Positions 60,608 to 64,000 of a stretch of 64,000 nt of DNA are shown here, piece after piece. The stretch is from positions 44,261 through 108,260 of the forward strand of contig NZ_QOVY01000009.1 in assembly GCF_003932955.1 (NCBI RefSeq), read 5' to 3'. Source of the stretch: Chryseobacterium sp. SC28 (GTDB taxonomy: Bacteria; Bacteroidota; Bacteroidia; Flavobacteriales; Weeksellaceae). Below the pieces are notes generated by a model. The model did no database searches and had not been told where the DNA came from. It saw only the letters and a list, made by a program, of their open reading frames with translations. Made by a program: the position numbers and the translations under genes. Every line of letters starts with the position of its first letter. Position 1 is the stretch's first letter.

Positions 60608-62860
60608 ATGAAACAAAACACTATGTCAGAACTTAATAAGAATATCGGAAGACGCTCATTCCTAAAAGTAGTATTTTTAGCCGGAGGCGGATTGATGCTT
60701 CAGTTCTCTTGGCCCTTGGGAATGCTGGCACAGCAAGCTAAAAGTACGACAGCAAAAGATATTGAACTCAATAGTTACGTTAAAATCCTTTCCGACGGTC
60801 GGATTATACTTTTCAATCCAAATCCGGAGTTTGGTCAAAACGTAAAAACTTCTTTACCCATGATGCTGGCAGAAGAGCTAGATGCAGACTGGAAAATGAT
60901 AAGCGTAGAACAGGCAGACTTTTATCCACAACGTTTCGAAAGACAGTTTACCGGCGGAAGCCGCGCCATGCAATCGGCATGGAAACCGCTGAGAACGGCT
61001 GGCGCGACAGCCAGAGAAATGCTTGTTCTGGCAACTGCGAAGACTTGGAATGTGCCCCCGACCGAAATCACAACAGATTCAGGAATTCTCTACCATAAAA
61101 AAAGCGGTAGAAGCGCAAAATACGGTGAAATGGCCTCGCAAGCAGCGGCAATGCCCGTTCCCCAAAACGTGAAATTGAAGAAACATAAAGATTTTAAAAT
61201 TATTGGAACTTCAAAATCGAATGTAGAAGTTGATAACATTATCACAGGAAAAGCCCTTTTTACCGGTGATTTCAAAGTAAAAGGAATGCTGTATGCAATG
61301 ATCGTGCATCCGCCGGCTTTCGGTCTACAACTAAAATCTTTTGATGCCACTACTGCAAAATCGATGCCCGGGATCAAAGCCGTCTTTCAGATCGAGTCTG
61401 TTCCTGACTCCCAAGATAGGAATATGTTCGATGTGATAAGTTTTAATAAATTGCTCGTCGTAGCCGGTGATTCCACTTGGCAAGTGCTGCAGGCAAAAAA
61501 AACCTTAAAAGTGGTTTGGGAAAAAGCGCCCGCCCGCACAATCGTTGCCGGTGGCAAGAATGTAAATGTTCCTGCCGGCCTGGAAAGCACGGCTGACCAT
61601 CGGGTCAACATGGAAAATTTCGTCAAAAAACCGGGCGAAATTTTACGAAAAGATGGCAATCCTGAAGAGGCTTTCAAAACCGCGGCAAAAGTGATCGAAC
61701 GTTCTTACACTGCACCGTTTTTGGCGCATAATCCCATGGAGCCCATCAGCTGTTTTGCCGATTTTAAAGATGACAAAGTGGAAATTCTGGCTCCCATTCA
61801 AACCCCTGAATTAATCGTCGGAACCATTGCTACAAGATTGGGAATACCTAAAGAAAATATACACATACGGCTGGCAAGAATGGGCGGCGGCTTCGGACGA
61901 CGGGCGTATGGCCATTACATGGTGGAGGCAGCCGTCATTTCAAAACATCTCAAAGCTCCTGTGAGACTTATTTATACGAGAGAAGATGAGATGACGGCAG
62001 GCATCTACCGTCCCACTTACAGCGCTACATTCAGAGCCGCTTTGGATCAGGACAACAATATGATAGCGTATCATGTAAAAGCCGGCGGAATACCGGAATC
62101 TCCAATTGCACCCGACAGATTTCCTGCAGGTGCTGTAGATCATTATTTAGCCGAAAGTTGGAAGATCGACTCCAATATTACCATTGGAGCCTTCCGGGCG
62201 CCACGCTCCAATTTTATGGGTGCATCGGAACAGTCATTTTTAGACGAGGTTGCATATGAAGCAGGGAAAGACCCGATCGCTTTTCGGCTGCAACTGTTGG
62301 ATCGGGCTGCAAAAAATCCTGTTGGCCAAAAGAATGATTATGTCGCAGACCGGTACGCAGGAGTTTTGAAACTCGTAAAAGAAAAATCGGGATGGGAAAC
62401 TCAGGATCCTAAGGTCTATCGAGGGGTTTCTGCCTATTTCTGCCACAATACATACGTTGCAGAAGTGGTAGATTTGGCTTTTGAAAATGGTATTCCTAAG
62501 GTCCAAAAAGTTTTCGCAGCCATCGATTGCGGAGTAGTAGTCAATGTAGATGCTGCTAAAAATATGGCGGAAGGAGCTATCATAGACGGCATAGGAAATG
62601 CTTTGTTTGGAGAATTACAATTCAAGAACGGCCGGCCAGAAAAGGATAATTTTAATACATACAGGTTAATCAGGAATAATGAAGCTCCAAGAGAAATAGA
62701 AGTTCATTTCGTACAAAATGAATATGACCCAACAGGTCTGGGAGAACCTCCGTTTCCTCCGGCGTTCGCAGCTGTAGCCAATGCACTGTACCAAGCGACA
62801 GGAAAGAGATTTTACAACGCCCCTTTCATTAATGACCTGCAAGAATTCAAAAAAGCCTAA
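60608..62860 (+). CDS. Molybdopterin-binding large subunit, isoquinoline 1-oxidoreductase beta type
   Basis: A 750-residue xanthine oxidase-family subunit. A twin-arginine signal is at Arg15-Arg16 (GRRSFLK) with a hydrophobic stretch after it. Moco-binding motifs include RMGGGFGRR in the middle and GAFRAPRSNF; the catalytic glutamate is Glu713 in GLGEPPFPPAF. This is the IorB-type layout, with periplasmic location and no FAD subunit. Start codons at 60608 and 60623 are both possible. The substrate (N-heterocycle or aldehyde) cannot be told from sequence. Confidence 0.92.
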   Translation: MKQNTMSELNKNIGRRSFLKVVFLAGGGLMLQFSWPLGMLAQQAKSTTAKDIELNSYVKILSDGRIILFNPNPEFGQNVKTSLPMMLAEELDADWKMISVEQADFYPQRFERQFTGGSRAMQSAWKPLRTAGATAREMLVLATAKTWNVPPTEITTDSGILYHKKSGRSAKYGEMASQAAAMPVPQNVKLKKHKDFKIIGTSKSNVEVDNIITGKALFTGDFKVKGMLYAMIVHPPAFGLQLKSFDATTAKSMPGIKAVFQIESVPDSQDRNMFDVISFNKLLVVAGDSTWQVLQAKKTLKVVWEKAPARTIVAGGKNVNVPAGLESTADHRVNMENFVKKPGEILRKDGNPEEAFKTAAKVIERSYTAPFLAHNPMEPISCFADFKDDKVEILAPIQTPELIVGTIATRLGIPKENIHIRLARMGGGFGRRAYGHYMVEAAVISKHLKAPVRLIYTREDEMTAGIYRPTYSATFRAALDQDNNMIAYHVKAGGIPESPIAPDRFPAGAVDHYLAESWKIDSNITIGAFRAPRSNFMGASEQSFLDEVAYEAGKDPIAFRLQLLDRAAKNPVGQKNDYVADRYAGVLKLVKEKSGWETQDPKVYRGVSAYFCHNTYVAEVVDLAFENGIPKVQKVFAAIDCGVVVNVDAAKNMAEGAIIDGIGNALFGELQFKNGRPEKDNFNTYRLIRNNEAPREIEVHFVQNEYDPTGLGEPPFPPAFAAVANALYQATGKRFYNAPFINDLQEFKKA

Positions 62861-62906
62861 GAGTAAGGCAACAAATAAGCAAAAATTAAATTCATAAAAA
62901 AGATTT

Positions 62907-63500
62907 ATGGAACAAATAGGACAATACAACAGGAGGAGTTTCCTCAAAGTATCGGGATTGCTGGCTGCTTTCGTAGCCATTCCGTCCTCGGTGAAAGCAT
63001 TCTATCAGGATTTAAAGCAATATTTTATTCCCAAGAAAAATGTAGCAAGACTTACCTTATCCATTAATAAAAAAAGTTATACACTTTACGCCGACACCCG
63101 CACCACATTGCTAGATCTGGTGAGAGAAAACCTAAATCTAACAGGTACCAAGAAAGGCTGTGATCACGGTCAATGCGGTGCCTGCACCATACATATCGAC
63201 GGACAAAGGGTGCTGAGCTGTCTAACGCTTGCAGGGATGGCTCAGGGAAAAGAAATTACAACCATTGAAGGTCTGGCAAACGGCGAAGAGCTGCATCCTA
63301 TGCAAAAGGCCTTTATAGAATGTGACGGCTTCCAGTGCGGTTATTGTACGCCCGGACAGATAATGTCGGCCGTAGCTTGTGTAAACGAAGGGCATACAGG
63401 GTCGGTGGAAGAAATCAAAGAGTATATGAGCGGCAATCTGTGTCGGTGCGGCGCATATAACGGGATTGTTCAATCTATTCAAAAAGTCGCAGCACTATGA
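62907..63500 (+). CDS. Tat-exported 2Fe-2S subunit of a second Mo-hydroxylase (PaoA/YagT type)
   Basis: A 197-residue protein with a twin-arginine signal (Arg9-Arg10, [10 protein letters not shown]). Cys85, Cys90, Cys93 and Cys105 form one 2Fe-2S site and Cys144, Cys147, Cys179 and Cys181 the other. It resembles the PaoA subunit of the periplasmic aldehyde oxidoreductase PaoABC. The FAD subunit gene begins 4 bases before its stop (ATGA overlap). A large subunit should follow beyond the window. Confidence 0.93.
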   Translation: MEQIGQYNRRSFLKVSGLLAAFVAIPSSVKAFYQDLKQYFIPKKNVARLTLSINKKSYTLYADTRTTLLDLVRENLNLTGTKKGCDHGQCGACTIHIDGQRVLSCLTLAGMAQGKEITTIEGLANGEELHPMQKAFIECDGFQCGYCTPGQIMSAVACVNEGHTGSVEEIKEYMSGNLCRCGAYNGIVQSIQKVAAL

Positions 63501-63898
63501 GACCATTTAATTTTGAAAAAGTGAACTCTGCTGCTGAGGCTTCAGCGTCGAAGTCTGCGGGAAAACAGTTTATTGCGGGAGGTACCAATCTGGTAGACCT
63601 CATGAAAAAAAATATTGTACAACCGGAAACCCTAATTGATATTCATTCAGCATTATCTGATAGTATTAAATATCAAAATAATGTTTTGAGCATCGGTGCG
63701 CTGACGAGCAATGCCAAAGTAGCTTTAGACAAAGATGTTATCGAAAAATTTCCTCTCATTTCCAAGGCTATATTGGCGGGAGCATCGCCGCAGATCCGGA
63801 ATATGGCAAGTTCCGCGGGAAATCTTTTGCAGCGCACCAGGTGTCCGTATTTTTACGATACTACAACGCCCTGTAACAAAAGAGCGCCTAATAACTAA
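63497..63898 (+). pseudogene. FAD-binding subunit of the second Mo-hydroxylase, truncated
   Basis: Only 133 residues are encoded before a TAA at 63896-63898. The FAD-binding start is normal ([21 protein letters not shown]) and the sequence runs into the cysteine motif [17 protein letters not shown], the start of the 4Fe-4S-binding insert of PaoB/YagS-like subunits. There it stops with two Asn residues. Intact members have about 320-330 residues, so about 200 are missing. The following DNA does not continue the protein and looks foreign. Either the gene is disrupted or an inserted element is spliced out; this cannot be decided here. Confidence 0.75.
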
Positions 63899-64000
63899 GC
63901 TTTCGTCTTGTCCGCAGGACAGAAGATGAAAGCCCGTTGAACGGAAGCTCCGGTGGCTTTTCAGCAGTATGATGGTCCTCTTATGGGGATGTCGTTTTTA
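63886..64000 (+). mobile_element. Possible left edge of an inserted element or intron with stem-loops
   Basis: From about 63886 the DNA loses similarity to the FAD subunit. A long imperfect hairpin is formed by GCTTTC-TCTT-GTCC and GGAC-AAGA-GAAAGC (63899-63933), followed by a CCG/CGG hairpin with loop TTGAA, and an AAGCC/GGCTT pairing around it. Subterminal hairpins are typical of IS200/IS605-type elements and structured introns. No GTGYG group II 5' end, transposase start or target duplication is visible. The element continues outside the window. Confidence 0.4.

Noticed and set aside
63886..63940. Integron attC site
   Set aside because: GTTGAAC near 63937 fits GTTRRRY, but there is no complementary RYYYAAC at the expected place and no paired L boxes.
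63886..64000. Group II intron 5' end
   Set aside because: No GTGYG motif at the junction is seen; the structure is not specific enough to call a group II intron.

Overview
The window comes from a Bacteroidota chromosome, most likely a flavobacterium of the Chryseobacterium/Weeksellaceae type. The evidence is: repeated TAnnTTTG promoter boxes (the Bacteroidota -7 element), weak or absent Shine-Dalgarno sequences, a secreted endonuclease with a type IX secretion C-terminal domain, a BatA/BatB aerotolerance operon, a CzcA-TolC fusion pump, and family members typical of flavobacteria. No phage, CRISPR array or rRNA was seen. One tRNA, tRNA-Ser(UGA), lies at 10060-10144.

Layout. 1-4.1 kb: a short Bat (aerotolerance) operon of DUF58, BatD-like, BatA and BatB. 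4.2-6.8 kb: nhaA overlapping a DUF389 membrane protein. 6.9-10.1 kb: an HsdR_N-type nuclease-fold protein divergent from holA, then trxB, crcB and tRNA-Ser. 10.4-11.8 kb: cmoA coupled to an isoprenylcysteine-methyltransferase-like membrane protein. 11.9-21.2 kb: a heavy-metal efflux cluster (small conserved protein, CzcA-TolC fusion, lipoprotein adaptor, b-type cytochrome, P-type ATPase). 21.4-24.8 kb: egtD, egtB and a PatB-type C-S lyase, which look like an ergothioneine pathway. 24.9-29 kb: secreted enzymes and unknown secreted proteins (esterase; minus-strand XAC2610-like protein, nucleoside hydrolase and an unknown protein). 29.5-34.3 kb: glycogen operon glgB-glgA-glgC. 34.4-49.9 kb: mostly housekeeping and envelope genes (DUF3108, HdeD-like, DnaJ-like, SGNH hydrolase, endonuclease I, FtsX-like permease, rbfA, pepP, an esterase, tyrS, two coupled unknown secreted proteins, mnmE, CinA-like, an SDR and a YciE/F-like stress protein).

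50.2-64 kb is the most distinctive part, a molybdenum cofactor and molybdenum hydroxylase locus. A minus-strand operon runs xdhC-moaA-mocA-moeA-TSUP permease-small SUOX-like secreted protein-moaD-moeB/rhodanese-moaE-moaCB, with nearly all genes overlapping or within about 10 bases. A cysteine desulfurase converges on its end. Divergent from xdhC are an IorA-type 2Fe-2S subunit, a di-haem cytochrome c, an IorB-type molybdopterin subunit with a twin-arginine signal, a second twin-arginine 2Fe-2S subunit, and the start of a FAD subunit. The locus could make Moco, convert it to the cytidylylated and sulfurated form (MocA, XdhC, cysteine desulfurase), and supply two exported hydroxylases. No modABC molybdate transporter is present in the window.

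The FAD subunit ends after 133 codons, in the middle of a conserved cysteine motif, and is followed by hairpin-rich DNA that does not resemble the rest of the gene. This looks like the edge of an inserted element or intron that continues past the window.
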